Positions 46,220-58,868 of a stretch of DNA of 64,000 nucleotides are shown here, piece after piece (the stretch's first letter is position 1; every line of letters starts with the position of its first letter). Both the position numbers and the translations under genes were made by a program. Source of the DNA: Cryptomeria japonica (taxonomy: Eukaryota; Streptophyta; Pinopsida; Cupressales; Cupressaceae); contig NC_081413.1 of NCBI RefSeq assembly GCF_030272615.1, positions 561,042,445-561,106,444 of the forward strand, written 5' to 3'. The notes below the pieces were generated by a model. That model had not been told where the DNA came from. It made no database searches and was given only the letters and a program-made list of their open reading frames with translations.

Positions 46220-49200
46220 TTCTTCTTCTTCTTCATTATCATCAAGAAAATGTTGATCGTGATTATTATATACTTCATCTTCTACTTCTTCGATATCTTC
46301 TTCTTCCGTCACATTATACTTTATCGGCCTTCCTCTTGGATCATGTCTAACAACAAATGCCCAACCCGATTTATGTGGAACCTCTGAATAAAATATCTCC
46401 TCACATTAGCTTGGAAGAACATAGGGCTCATCCCCAACTACTTCAAATGACCTTCTATTAACCATTGTAAAACCATTATCATGTTCAATAACAGTTCTAT
46501 CGAGATCATTTTTATTCAATCGTAGCCTATACCATTTGACGATGAACAAAACTAATTTGACAAAATTAAGGTAACACTCAAGTATATCATCCAAAATACC
46601 ATAGTATCAATTTTGAGATTGTTGAGGATGTATGTCATTTCTTGATGAAATATTTGTCACCTCAAAGACTGTAGTGATACCAGAATCACAAGTTTTCTTT
46701 GTGTCATCAAACTTTTCAATGCAAAATTTATGACAATTGTAGCACATAGCATTGTGGTGTTTGACCGGCGATATGTCAAACATGTAAAATTCAATGCATT
46801 ATGAGTTGATAAACATATGGGTGATTAAAAAATTTATACATACCTGTTTATCTCTTAAACCATATGCTAAATCAATTTCCCTTTGCGTAACATTAGAATC
46901 TCCATTACGATGAGATTCTTTAACCAATAAAGCCACACCTTCCCATGTTAATGTGTGACGAGAATGTTGACAACTTTCAATCCATACCGTCATCCAATCA
47001 AGATTGTTTGCAATATACAAATGTAGTGCATCCCACTCTCAACCAACTGTACAAAAAATAAATAGATGTCTTACAACCAATTTATTTTGAAGATTAAGAA
47101 TTAATTAACTACAAGAACATCTTATAATTACCTCTCACTTTCCTCAATCTACCTTTCCTCATCAAGTACTTCCCTTTGAATTTGTTAATGGGGTTGGGAT
47201 CCAAAATGCAATCCACGTGGATCTTTGCTACAAACTTAGGAAGATATTCAGCAATGTACACCATAGTTAGGTATACGATATATCCCTCCACCATAGAATT
47301 CTCAGGATATTTTCTTTATCGAACCAATGCCTTCAAAAATTCCAACTGCCTCTCAACCATCCACATTGACCTAGTGTGTATAGGTCCACACAATTCAATC
47401 TCCTCAACTTGATGTATGAGGTAGTGTTCTTGTGCATTGAAAAAAGCTAGAGGTAGATACTTTTGCATTTCACACATTATATGAGGAATTTTTCTTTTCC
47501 AATATTTTATATCTTGTTTTTGGATTTCTTTAAATGACAACCACCTACAAGATATTGAAGACGCGAAAAAAAAAAATACATAACAAGTAAAACAAATCAT
47601 AAATATAATATCTATACAATGAACTGAACAAATATCACTACTTACCTCATGTATTTTTCAAGATCATAATATGAATTGCTTGACATTATTATCGAAGTCG
47701 TATGGGAGAGATAGAGGTAGAACGTATTCCAACAATTATAAAATTATCTTTTCATTTTTGTCTAACATAATACAATGAAAAGTACATGCACAGTACTTAA
47801 ATACGTAGTAAAAACACAAGAACATGAATTACCTTAATGTCAATCATGCATTTTCATCACTAGCACAAATTCATGTTTCTTTGATATGAGATTGTTTATG
47901 TTCGCAGCAAATCCTATGGGAAATCAATTTTTTTTGTATGACTTCTTTTATAGCATTGCTTTGTTGGTCTATTAATAACCAAGAAAGCTCACTTCTATTA
48001 ATTTAGTCTCCATGGCTATTTGATTGAATGAAATTTATCATTGCATGATTGGAATCCTAAATGTCACTACATGTTTTGACAATTTTTTCTTTGTCACGCC
48101 TTCCATCTAATATTTTCCATAATGTCTCTATTATATTCTTCCCAATATGCATAGTATCAAACAAATGCATAATTTTTAGTTGCTCGTAGTAGGGCAACCT
48201 ACTAAATTGTCGGGGATAACTTTTTAGTCCCTTAGGAAGGTGGTCATTTATTCCTTCATGACCTTCATGATCATCAATCATGTCATCAGTAACCAAAACA
48301 AAATAGAAAAGATATTTTAGATGGAATAGCATTACCTTGATGACTAATTCTATTATATTCCAACTTCCATAGGTGAGGTGTCATTTGTTTTGGCTTTGAT
48401 GTATTCTCTTCTTTCCCATTGAAAATATGTTTTTCAGTATTTTGATACTTATGATTTTTGTGGAGAAAATGCCTATACTCATCAAATACCTTCTTTCCTA
48501 AACTTTTTGAATGATGAAATTTCATCTTTGGGCCACAAACTAGACATGCAAATATTCCCTTTGTTTGAAGACCTACAAGATAACGTATAATTGGATTAAA
48601 TATTTGAATTTTTTGAATTATAATGTTCATGCACAACTTAAACACTATAACATACCACAAAAATGTGGTAGCTCTGGGGCATCATGTATTGTCCATAGAA
48701 GCATTGCATGGAATTAAAATTGTCTGTCCTATTGGTCTAGAGATGTCATACATAGTGACACCATTCCATAACTACAGAAACTCGTTGATAAGAGGCTTGA
48801 TATATACATTCATATCTTTAACTTGGGACTTACCTAATCAAATGAACAAAAACATTACATAATTATTATGACCATTTTACTGCAATATTTATAATTAAAT
48901 GTAGACGACTATATTTAAATGATAAAATACCTGGAACAATCATTGCCAACATTATGTGCTCCCTCTTTATCGACATCCATGGACAAATGTTATTTTTCAT
49001 AACAAAAACAGGCCACACTGAGTAAACAGATCTCATTTGTCCAAATGTTTTGACACTGTCCACTATCAAAGAAACCCTGAGATTATGAGGTTCTTCTTTA
49101 AAGTGTGGCCACTTTTCCTCTATGTCCATAAATGCTGAACCATCTACAGACATTTGAATAATGTCATCTAAACTTCTATTGCATGCATTGTAATCCATAA

Positions 49201-50253
49201 ATTGTGCCAAGATAGTACACTTGAATAATCGTTGCATACGTGGAATAATGGGAATATAGCGAAGTACCTTGTGGGAACCATTTTTGTTATTTTATTTGTT
49301 CGATATCTACTGATATGACATTTAGGGCATTTGGTTCAAAATTCATGTTGTTTGTGATATATAATATGATCATTGAGACAAGCATCTATTTCTTGATACT
49401 CCATTCTAATATCTTTCAAAATGGTAGATAATTCTTGGTATGAGCAAGGTAGAATATTTGATGGTGGTAACAAAAACTCACCTATAAATCTACAACAAAA
49501 AAACATAATTTGTTAATATAAAGAATATTAATGGTACATCATGATTCACCATTTATTATGACATATATGACATACCTTAACATACATGAGATTGTTAGTT
49601 TGGATAAACCATTCATAACCTTCAAGTTCACCAACAACAATACAATGAAGAGAAGAGTTGTCTGCGAGCCTTCGTAAAGGGTCTTAGATGCCTTCTCAGG
49701 TCAAGGGACATCATGAACAACATCAAGGTCATCTTCATCATCATGATCATCTGCATGAGTACTAAATGTGTCATAGATCAATGTATTTGTACCATCATCT
49801 TCAATTGTGTTTTGTGGCTCATGATCATCATCTTCCATGGGATCATTATCTTCAGCTTCGTTATTCACACTTCCATGTTTGTCCACTTTGAAAACCATAT
49901 TCTCTAGGTTGTTTTGATCCATATCATGTGCTCCAGGGTGCTCGACCTATATAAAATCGATAAACATAAATAAACCATGATCATGATCTCATCGTCAAGT
50001 GATTTATTATGTATATAAATTGTTAAAATGATATAATGAAAAACTTACCAATGGATGATAATCATGTCCACCTTCAATGTGACCATGCAGCTTACAATGT
50101 TTCTTAGTTGTTTTGATTAGAAGTCTTCTATTCTTTAACACCTTACAAATTTTCCAGTGACAATAACATTTTCCATCACCTTTTTTTTTTCAAGTTAGAC
50201 CACAATGTAGCAATTGTCTCCTTATTTTGTTGTTTGTTGATATTGTCTGACAT
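45950..50253 (-). pseudogene. TNP2-like CACTA transposase with acidic tail
   Basis: Minus-strand gene in exon-like pieces. The start region (ATG at 50253) leads to a Cys/His segment (GDGKCYCHWKICKVL, HCKLHGHIEG). An A10 tract at 50181-50190 puts the two out of frame by one base. 49922-49701 is acidic. 49237-48866 (FMDIEEKWPHFKEEPHNLRV, WPVFVMKNNICPWMSIKRE), 48660-48286 (GIFACLVCGPKMKFHHSKSL) and 48332-48057 (LPYYEQLKIMHLFDTMHIGK) are Transposase_21-type blocks. 47600-47109 (EIELCGPIHTRSMWMVERQL, MVEGYIVYL) is DUF4218-like; 46594-46313 (VVLFIVKWYRL-type block, FYSEVPHKSGWAFVVRHDPR) is DUF4216-like. It ends in a poly-Asp tail. The protein would bind and cut element ends in the nucleus. Intron structure and integrity were not resolved; at least the N-terminal frameshift suggests a dead copy. 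Confidence 0.8.
45955..46245. repeat. ATC/ACCATC microsatellite within the transposase tail
   Basis: A compound repeat: (ATC)n at 45964-46030, (ACCATC)n at about 46084-46155, (ATC)n at 46157-46219, then (CTT)n. On minus the transposase frame reads it as long Asp runs separated by alternating Asp-Gly. All three reading phases are open, so open frames on plus (Ile/Thr-rich) and in another minus phase (Met-rich) are artefacts. Confidence 0.9.
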
Positions 50254-50382
50254 GGTCTTTCTTCACAGGCAAGAAAATTGGGCTATAGAACTAGTTATAT
50301 AGAAGTTGAAATGTTAGTTATGAAATCATGTTTCAGTATTACATACCAAATTAAATTACTTGAACATATAAATTATGGAAAT

Positions 50383-51535
50383 TGAACCAAAACCATTTAA
50401 CTCTTCTTTTTCATCTCAAAACATATCTAATGGCTTTGTTGTATGCAATCCTTGTATCATATCTTAAGTTGACTAATGTCTAATTGGGGAAATCCATGAG
50501 TGTCTAATGTGAATTCATTATCAATGTTGTGAAGTCATTGAGAGTATGGTGATAGTAATTCCTTATAGGATCCTCTCAATACTGTCTAAATCAGACTAAA
50601 AGGAAAGCAACTATCCATTCCCATGCTCATGCATACTTACATAACTAATGTTTCCCTTGTGCATCATAAACATTGGAGAGACCTTATCTGACTTTCCTAA
50701 TTAATGTGGTTATTGTCCTAATATGAAATACTAAGTTCTACCCTTGCCTCTGCATCAAACTTCTCACATCATGTTTCTTCAACAAAACACACTAATATGA
50801 ATTGAGCCAACACCATGAGGATAGGGTCAAGTATCATGGAAAGTAATCATAATACATGAAGATGGAGTTCACACATAAGTGTTGGCTCTCAACAATGCCA
50901 CACTTCCAAACTTGTCATTCTCAAGACTTCTCCTATTGGGTCAACACTCATTTATGGCCACAACCAAAACCATTCAAATCTTCTTTTTCATCTCAAAACA
51001 TATCTAATGGCTTTGTGGTATGAAATCCTTGTATGTATCATATCTTAAGCTGACTAATGTCTAATTGGGGTAATACATGAGTGTCTAATGTGAATTCATT
51101 ATCAATGTTCTAAAGTCATAGAGAGGATGGTGATAGTCATTCCTTATAGGGGATCCTCTCAATATTGTCCAAATCAGTCTAAAAAGAAAGCAACTATCCA
51201 TTCCCATGCTCATGCATAATTACATGACTAATGATGCCCTTGTGTATCCCAAACATTGGAGAGACCTTATCTTACTTGCCTAATCAATGTGGTTGTTACC
51301 ATCCTAATATGAAATAGTGAGTTCTACCCTTGCCTCTGCATCAAACTTCTCACATCATGTTTCTTCTACAAAACACACTAATATGAATTGAGCCAAAAAC
51401 ATGAGGATAGGGTCAATTATCATGGCAACTAATCATAATACGTGAAGATAGGGTTCACACATAAGTGTTGGCTCTCAACAATGCCACACTTCCAAAATTG
51501 TCATGCTCAAGACTTCTCCTATTGGGTCAACACTC
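50383..51535. repeat. Tandem segmental duplication, two units of about 576 bp
   Basis: Two adjacent direct copies, each starting AACCAAAACCATT(T/C)AA and ending CACTCATT(T/G)ATGGCCACAA (50383-50958 and 50959-51535). They differ by scattered substitutions and small indels. No coding frame is seen in either copy. Confidence 0.88.
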
Positions 51536-54150
51536 ATTGATGGCCACAAGGCCAAATCAATGTATCTAAGCTTTGAAATCCTTACTCTAGGCTCGGAGGA
51601 CACTATACAAGGTCTATGAACACTCAATTCGTATTACAATAGAAAGAGCCTTCCTCTAGAACTTTGTTTGCAATTCACACATCATTGGTAATCATTGTTA
51701 TCATGGATGGTCTATTAGGATGGTAAATAAAATTCTTATTATTTTTCCACCCATTGAAACTACAAGGTATTTGACTTGCCAGGTTCCCCACACATCACTT
51801 CAACAACAAACATTAGGCAATTCAACCTTTTTCCTTCTCAATGATTTTTTTTTTTTTTTTTTGTCTTTCACTGGTTTTCTCAGTCTAATACATAGGCATA
51901 TCAGACCTTTCATGCCATCATCACATGCGCCTTCCAATATGTAGTCCTTTCATAGTTTATGTGCATACACACTTTGTTTTTGTTAACTATTGATGTAGTC
52001 TTAAGAAATATCATGACTCCATTGCATGTCCACACTTGGGTTTACAAACACAACTCTATCAAAACAAATACAATATCACTAGTAAAACTATGATTGTGAC
52101 AATCAATATCCCTAGGACAATCATGGAAATTTAATCTATTTCATTTGGTTTTGATCGACAAACCCTTCCGAAGGTTTCATAGGGTCCCCTCACCCCTCTC
52201 TCTATCATCAACCATTTCAATATACCAATCGCTTGGTCTTCCCAACAATTTCTTCACTCTTACTGCCTTTTACTGTTTGATACATAGAGATATTGGACTA
52301 TCCTCATGCCCAAACACATACCAAATCTAATATGGAGCCCTGCACACAACATAAAATGATACATAGCATGAACAAAGGTCTTCCCACATGCTTGGGTGAA
52401 TTCATATGCATGGGAAACCAAACCATACATTATTTACTCCTCTTAATAAACACTAGGAAAGGTTTTGACATTTTTTGGAAAAACTATGATATCTTCTTTA
52501 AAACACTGTGAAATTGAATGCCATAGAAAGACAAAATAAAGTAAAGTCTATAAACTGCAATCTTGTATTTATTTTTAATTGATGCTTTCCTACATTGTTT
52601 GATCTGTCATCTTGTTATAAATCTCATCTCTATTATACTTTGATGGATGTCGCATCCTGTTACAAACCTCACATTTGGCACTGGCAGAAAGGATTTTAGC
52701 AAAGGTTGTGGAATATGGTTTTTACATCTACCAATTTTCATTCCATCTTGTGCATATGGCTTTTACATGTAGAAGAAATAAATTTTATAAATAGGCCATA
52801 TGGTGGATGATAAGTGAAGGATGTAAGTACTAAAGGTGTGGCACTAGTGGCTTTGGTACATGAAGGTGACTAGAGGTTATGGAAGGAGAAATGGTGGAAT
52901 TTATATCTATGGTAGAGGTGGGAGTAGATGTTATTTACACATTAAAATGTTAAGCTAATACTCATCAAATAGCTAGGAATCCAACTTAAGGCATTCTATT
53001 TGTTAAGAAATTTCTCTACCATTGAGCTACTTCCCCCTTTCTTACCATTCTATTGTTGGCTTGACTGTAGATTATTTTCAACACCCATTATAAGACACAT
53101 TATAGGTTCTTGGGGCTCCTAACCTAACCTAGCTTTGATAACATTTTGAGATATTACTCATGGGCTAGTTAGGTTACCAAGATATGACCTTCTATTTGAT
53201 GTTAGAATGCTATCTATGACTAAGTATTAGAGGATCTTACTAACTTGGGTATCATGCTTTTATGTGTCTCTGACATGACTCCTAGTAACTATATAAGGAT
53301 CTTACTACTCCTAGATCTATGCCTTGTCTTTTTGATATGGTTCCTAGTGGGAATATATGAATCTTACTAGTTCTAAATGTCATAACTTTGTGTTTTGCAT
53401 GCTTCATGTGTGTTACCAATGTTACTCATATTACTCACTTTTTACTTCCTATTTATCTCAATATTATAAGTCTTGGGAGCTACCACATTTCCAAACTTGT
53501 AGTCATCTCGACTCTTTAATATCTTGGTTTTAGAATATTTGGTTTTTCCATATTTTCTTAAGAGTACATGAGCATAGTTTCATACTCTAAGAGAGGACTG
53601 AATATTGCATCATAAGTTGTATCTCTTTATAAATAGACACTAGGTTTGGACTCACTTTAGTGGTTGTGCCTTATTTATGCCTAATTGTACTTAGGTTTCA
53701 GAATGTTTCCATAAATTTGGATCATTCCCTTATTCATGTTGTTCCTCATGTCTCAATTTTCTAGGACTAGGGTCTTGGGAACCCTTATTCATGGAAATTG
53801 GACCTAAAATTTGAAAGATGAATGTTGGATTCACAAATATTAGGAATTTTCTCTCCAAATTTGGACTTTTCCAAAAGTTCAATTTGAAAAGGTGTAAGCT
53901 GCATATAGATACAAGTCTATTTCTCATTTCAAACCCATATAAACTCAAACCCACATCTACCAATTTTCAATCAAACAATTCAAATCAATTGAGCATAGAT
54001 CTATAATCAAGGAACACGACATTCAAAGATACAACTTTGTTACATCAGTTATGATCAACTACATTATGTTTTTCCATGATGAAAACATACACTAACATGT
54101 TCTAGAAATATTACAGCATTTCATAATTGAGTTATATTTGTCAATTTTTT
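51536..54150. other. Intergenic sequence without recognised genes
   Basis: 2.6 kb with no long frame of protein-like composition. Contains a T18 tract (51844-51862) and, on the minus strand at about 52966-53036, a segment with a good tRNA A-box and a weak B-box that does not fold as a tRNA. Short open frames are not supported. Confidence 0.5.
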
Positions 54151-54625
54151 ATTTACATATATCAGGGATAACTTTAAGAAACCCACCCCCGGGCAGCTGT
54201 GTAAAATCTTGGCGAATCAGACATTATTTTTTGGGAGAAATTTTCATATCGATGGAAATTTTTTTTTTTTGAATGAGGAAAAAATTATTTTGTATTGGCG
54301 ATTTTTTTTCTAGGGTACGAAAATGCCATAAATTTTTGATGAATAATACCTTGTTCTATGGGAAAAATATTTATTGTGGGAGGCGAATAATTATTGTTAA
54401 AAGGAACAAATATATAATTGTATGAGCAAAAAGTTTTACTCTGAAGGAAAACTTATTTAAATGTACTAGCGATTTTTATCCACCACTTGAAAATTATTTA
54501 AATGTATTGGTGATTTTTATCCATTGCTTGAAAATTATTTAATTTGTTTTGGCGAATATTTTGTTATTTATGGTACAATATATAATTCATTGGCAATTTC
54601 ATGAATTCATTTCCATTAATAGACA
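54151..54625. other. AT-rich segment with recurrent GGCGAT/GGCGAA words
   Basis: An A+T-rich block in which GGCGA(A/T) or GCGATTTTT recurs at about 54212, 54297, 54383, 54469 and 54551. It includes a 42-bp tandem duplication at about 54457-54540 (ATTTAAATGTA and GCGATTTTTATCC). No coding frame. It may be an old transposon fragment. Confidence 0.45.
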
Positions 54626-55339
54626 TCACATCACATTAGTACATCACATCACATAATACATTGAGTCCAGACTCTGCATGATGTATCAATAAGCACGGCC
54701 TCTTTGACACATAAAGGGTGACACATACCTAAAATCTATCAATGATTTTAAACCATTCAATGATTGTAGATTAATGGCTAGAGTTTTATTTCAGCCCAAT
54801 TTTCTAAAGAGAACATAGCTCACTCGAAAGTGCCCGGAATGGAAATGGATTCAATAGACACGTATCAAATGTCACTAATCATGATTTACTTACGGCAATC
54901 CACTTTGTCCCCATGACTTCCAATGTGATACTTGCCAATTTGGTACTGGTTCATAGCTATTTCCGTTTTTGCACAATAGTGCATTTATGGGAAAGATTTG
55001 CAGAGATATGAAAGATTTAAAAAAATTTATAGAAATTAATATTGTTAAAGAAGTAATTATTAAAATGAAGAGCTTCAAAAATTTATATACGATCTCTGCT
55101 TCTTTCATCTTCAATTAGCCTTTGCTCACAGTATTTTAGGTTTATAGGTTCACTACTAAGGTTGTTTAATTTGGTAATCTGTTTTCTCAAGACGGACACT
55201 CCCATCCACTTGAGAAGCATTTCTACAGAGGACTAGAGGGCCTTTCTAGGCTCCATTAGAGACCCAACCCTCTAATCAATCTGTAAGGAGGTTGGGTCGT
55301 TCACCAATGAGGCTATGCAGATGGTGCTATGCAGAGAAT
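54626..55339. other. Intergenic sequence, nothing recognised
   Basis: Contains a short CATCACATCACA repeat near 54625-54655 and a GC-richer passage from about 55180 leading into the coding-like remnant at 55340. No gene or repeat family was identified. Confidence 0.45.
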
Positions 55340-55770
55340 TTTTGTGAAATGAAAATAGGTACCGTGTTAACACGAACCTTGCATCCTACTTCTTAGCATC
55401 TCTTCTAGACCTGGGAGGAGACAAGATGGATATATTGATGCTGTTGAGGAAGGTTTTTAAGGAAGACTTCCTCAGAGATGACATTACTCTTGTCATTCTT
55501 ATAGAAGTAGGGGTGGAGATCCCTTGGGCGAGTGATTTATCCAAGCTTCTCCTCCCTAACCAAACATTGCTAGTGGCCAAGAAACTGTTTCTCCTAAACC
55601 TAAATGCGGAGTAGCTGACGCGTCACAGAAAGTGGGCATGGATTGGTAGGGACTTCCTCTGGAAATGGTTCCTCCTGGATGACTTTCCAAACTACATGTG
55701 GATTGAAGAATTCTCTCAGCTTATGTTGTCTGAAGAATTCTACATGGAAGGAGGGGCAAATTCTTAGGGC
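55340..55770 (+). pseudogene. Coding-like remnant, plus strand, unknown function
   Basis: A plus frame of about 140 codons with higher GC than its surroundings and only one internal stop (TAG at about 55613). It reads LLRKVFKEDFLRDDITLVIL, LSKLLLPNQTLLVAKKLFLL, then WAWIGRDFLWKWFLLDDFPN and WIEEFSQLMLSEEFYMEGGA. The composition is protein-like and Trp-rich at the end. I do not recognise the family. It may be a fragment of a host gene or of an element. The antisense frame at 55386-55580 is a shadow. Confidence 0.35.
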
Positions 55771-56355
55771 AAAATTGTAAACAATTCCACTACCTGTACC
55801 CTAGCCCCGCCCCCCTATATTTTTTTTTTCCTATGTCCTTGAACCCTAACAGGCTACCAGTGGTTCACTCATTTTGGCTTTTAAGTTTTTGGGGGACTCA
55901 AGTCTCAGACAAAAAAATTATAAATTTCAAAGGCATAAATATTAATGATAATTTTTCAAATTCCAGTTTGTTTCAGTTTGATATAAAAATGCTTTCTATA
56001 ATTCTATTTCATTTTTATTAATTAAATTATTTCAAATGCTTTTTGTATATGAACTACGCTATTTCAATTATTTGTTAAACAATGGAAATAAATTTAATAC
56101 CATGATCTTTTTAATGTAATCCTATAAAAAAATAAAATTCAATTCATTCCATTAATTATTTGTACATTCATTATGGTTGATTATAATTTTATTAATATAT
56201 ACTATATAGTCATTCAAAATACAAAATTTCAAAAGTTGCGAGATACAAAAGTTTATCGGTAAAGGTTTTTTCATTCAATTAATTGAAAAGTTTGAAGATA
56301 CAAAATTTGCCCACAACCTATAACAAGCAGACAAAAAAACTAGTTCATTGCCGAT

Positions 56356-57080
56356 AGGTCACTCACTCAGTCTCACTATCCCCCTGGGTCGCCTCCTCCC
56401 AGTCCCTTCCTCCTCGGAGGTTGATGCTTTGGCTTTCCCTTTTGCAGCTTCAACTTTCATTTTTGGAATGCAGTTTAGGAACCCAAAGTTGGGGTCGCCC
56501 TCCAAGCTTGCCAGTAGTTGTATGGCCCTTCCTTCTTGAGCCCTATCTCTCAATGCCCTACCAACCTCCATCATTGCCACCACATGTAAAGCATTTAGGA
56601 CTTCATCCACACTCGTTAATTTAACAAAGAGTTTCAACGCTTCCCACCCCACTCGGGCTCATTCACGACACTGGTATTTGATTTCATCCTCTTGGCCATG
56701 AATAAAAGGAAGCAATTCCTTCTGGTCATCCCCTTCCTTAATTTGAATGCCAACTCCTAGCACCACCCACTCCAAGATTGAATCCAAGTTAATCAAAAAC
56801 TCCCCATCAATCAATTTGACCAATGTGAGTTTTACCTTTTCCACCTACGGTACAAATTCACAGGCCCATGCCATAATCAGAGAGTAAACCTCCATGTTAG
56901 TTTGATACCAGTGACTAATATGTGCCACCTCCTCTACAAGCATCAGTCGAGCTACCACTCACAACTTCTCCTCCTTAAACCTGAACAGTCCTTGCATTTG
57001 TTTATCAGATACTTTGCCCAAAAAATCGCACCAACTTCTTGTCTGTTCAAAGTGTGAAATTGGCCTCCATTATTACCTAC
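56356..57080 (-). pseudogene. Coding-like remnant, minus strand, unknown function
   Basis: Minus frames at 56844-56659 and 56652-56359 are contiguous in phase, separated only by a TGA, and similar open sequence extends upstream to about 57080 with further stops. Residues include LVKLIDGEFLINLDSILEWV, VDEVLNALHVVAMMEVGRAL, QEGRAIQLLASLEGDPNFGF and a basic Lys/Ala-rich C terminus. The composition is that of a real helical protein. Family not recognised. It probably derives from a host gene or a gag-like sequence. Confidence 0.4.
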
Positions 57081-57719
57081 AATTCCAAAATCACTTCCTA
57101 CAAAAAATGTCTTACAGAAGGTATAATTCTATGAACTACAGATTTGTTCTCTAGCTGCTTCAAAGCAAAAAGTAGTACACAGATCAAAAGGTAAAATAAT
57201 CTGACTCTATCTTATAGGCCGGGTAATGAATGTGCATGATAAGACATTAATGCCATGAGATCAGGAAAAAGATTTCCTGCCATCCTCCCCTTCCTCCTTC
57301 CGTGTGGCATGCCACAGACAACTCCTTGTGCAACAATTATTCACCACCTTGGTATTTTTACTTTCCAAATTTGTTCACCTTAACAGGTTGAGGACTGCAG
57401 TTGCACATTTTTTTAAATTAATAGACTAAATTTATGTTGAACTTCTATATATATTTTTAAACTATTTTTGAAAATTATATATCATAAACATGTTTTCAAA
57501 GAATTTTGTTAAACTTTAAATTAATATTTTAGATTTAATATTGAATGTTTTCTTTTTAATATTAAACTTTTACCTTTCAAATTGCATATCAAAATTTATA
57601 TTTTTATTTAGTTATTTGTTTTATTCTAGAAACTAAGTTTCATGTTTTATACTATTTTTGAATTTCAATTTTTTACAAATAATATTAACATTATATTTAA
57701 TAGTTATCTCAAACTATTG
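57081..57719. other. AT-rich intergenic sequence
   Basis: No gene seen. From 57400 on it is very A+T-rich with ATTTTTAAA-like words and grades into the repeat array at 57720. Confidence 0.45.
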
Positions 57720-58665
57720 CCCAGACTTGAACATTTTAAATTTAATTAAATAGAATTAAGTCTATAATCTATAGACTATAAATCTCTTTTTCGGGTGGAA
57801 TTTTAAAATGATTAAATAGACTTTAAAAACAAACCCAAAAAGTAACACGAGTATGGTGACGTGGCAAAAAAAAGGCAGAAGTCGTGGGACCCACTTCATC
57901 TTAAAACAAGAACAATCGACCGTTGGATGAACAAAGATCAATGGCTAGGGTGAATTTCGGCCCGAATGTGGGAAGTGAACACCTTCCTCAGAACTTTGCC
58001 CAGAATTGGACATTTTTAATTTAATTAAATATAATTAAGTCTATAAAGCTTTTTTTCAGGTGGAAATTTAAAATGATTAAATAGACTAAAAATCAAACCT
58101 GAAAAGTGACGAGTATGGTGACGTGCCAGAAAAATGGCAAAAGTCATGGGACCCACTATATCTTAAAGCAGGTACCATCGACCATCGGATGAACATAGAT
58201 CAACGGCTTAGGGTGGATTTTGGGGAGAATGTGGGAAGTAAACAGATTTCTGAGAACTTTTCCTGGAAAAGTGACACAAGTATGGTGACATGCCTGAAAA
58301 CTAGTAGAAGTCATGGAACCCATGACAACTAACAATAGGTACCATTGTCTGTTGGATGAGCAAAGATCAACTGCTTAGGGTGGAATTCAGCCCGAATGTG
58401 GGAAGCGAACACATTTGGGAGAACTTCATCCAGAATTGAAACATTTTAAATTTAATTAAATATAAGAAAGTCTATAAAGCACTTTTTTCGGATGGAAGTT
58501 TAAAATTATTAAACAAACTTAAAAGACAGACCCGTAAAGTCACAATAGGTACCTTGGTCCCTCATCCATTGGATGAGAAAAGATCAATAGCTTAGGATGG
58601 ATTTTGGCCCGAATGTGGAAAGTGAACACATTTGGGAGAACTTCACCTGGAATTGAACATATTAC
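57720..58665. repeat. Four tandem promoter-like modules
   Basis: Four diverged direct units of about 180-275 bp starting near 57732, 58007, 58263 and 58441. Shared blocks, in order: ATTTAATTAAATATAATTAAG; (G)AGTATGGTGACGTG(G/C)CA, which contains a bZIP-type GACGTG core; GTGGGACCCA, a near-palindrome; ACC(G/A)T(T/C)GGATGA; GATCAA(T/C/A)GGCT(T)AGG; and GGCCCGAATGTGGGAAGTGAAC. The third and fourth units have lost some blocks. The array lies 0.5-1.4 kb upstream of the plus-strand ORF starting at 59187 and could be its distal promoter. Confidence 0.75.
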
Positions 58666-58670
58666 ATTTA

Positions 58671-58868
58671 AAGTCCTCAGAATTTATACTGAAGTAGTGA
58701 ATGTTTTGTCCTTCGGCATCGAATAGTTATTAGTTATTAATAATAATTAATAAAATTACAACATGATTCTTAATGCCCTTGGAATTTATACTGAAGTAAT
58801 GAATGGTTTGTCCTTCGACATCAAATAGTTATTAATAGTAATTAATAAAATTACAACATGATTCTTGA
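58671..58868. repeat. Tandem duplication of about 100 bp
   Basis: Two direct copies of GAATTTATACTGAAGTA(G/A)TGAAT...TTGTCCTTCG(G/A)CATC(G/A)AATAGTTATTA..., ending in AAATTACAACATGATTCTT. They lie between the module array and the TATA box. Confidence 0.8.

Larger units (their letters stand above)
41663..50253 (-). mobile_element. Decayed CACTA (En/Spm)-type DNA transposon region
   Basis: The minus strand carries a TNP2-like transposase with DUF4218- and DUF4216-type C-terminal parts (45950-50253), then a SET-like frame (44085-45059) and fragments of another coding region (42219-43980). The order, transposase first with further coding DNA downstream, fits CACTA elements. Terminal inverted repeats and a 3-bp target duplication were not identified, so both boundaries are approximate: the left is set by the end of the retroelement match, the right by the transposase start. 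Confidence 0.7.

Noticed and set aside
45928-46387. Met-rich minus and Ile/Thr-rich plus ORFs over the microsatellite
   Set aside because: All phases of an ATC repeat are open. Only the Asp-rich minus phase continues from the transposase homology.
52966-53036. tRNA-like segment on minus (GTAGCTCAATGGTAGAG A-box, GTTGGATTCC B-box)
   Set aside because: The anticodon and T stems do not pair and the acceptor ends do not match. At best it is a degenerate tRNA-derived sequence.
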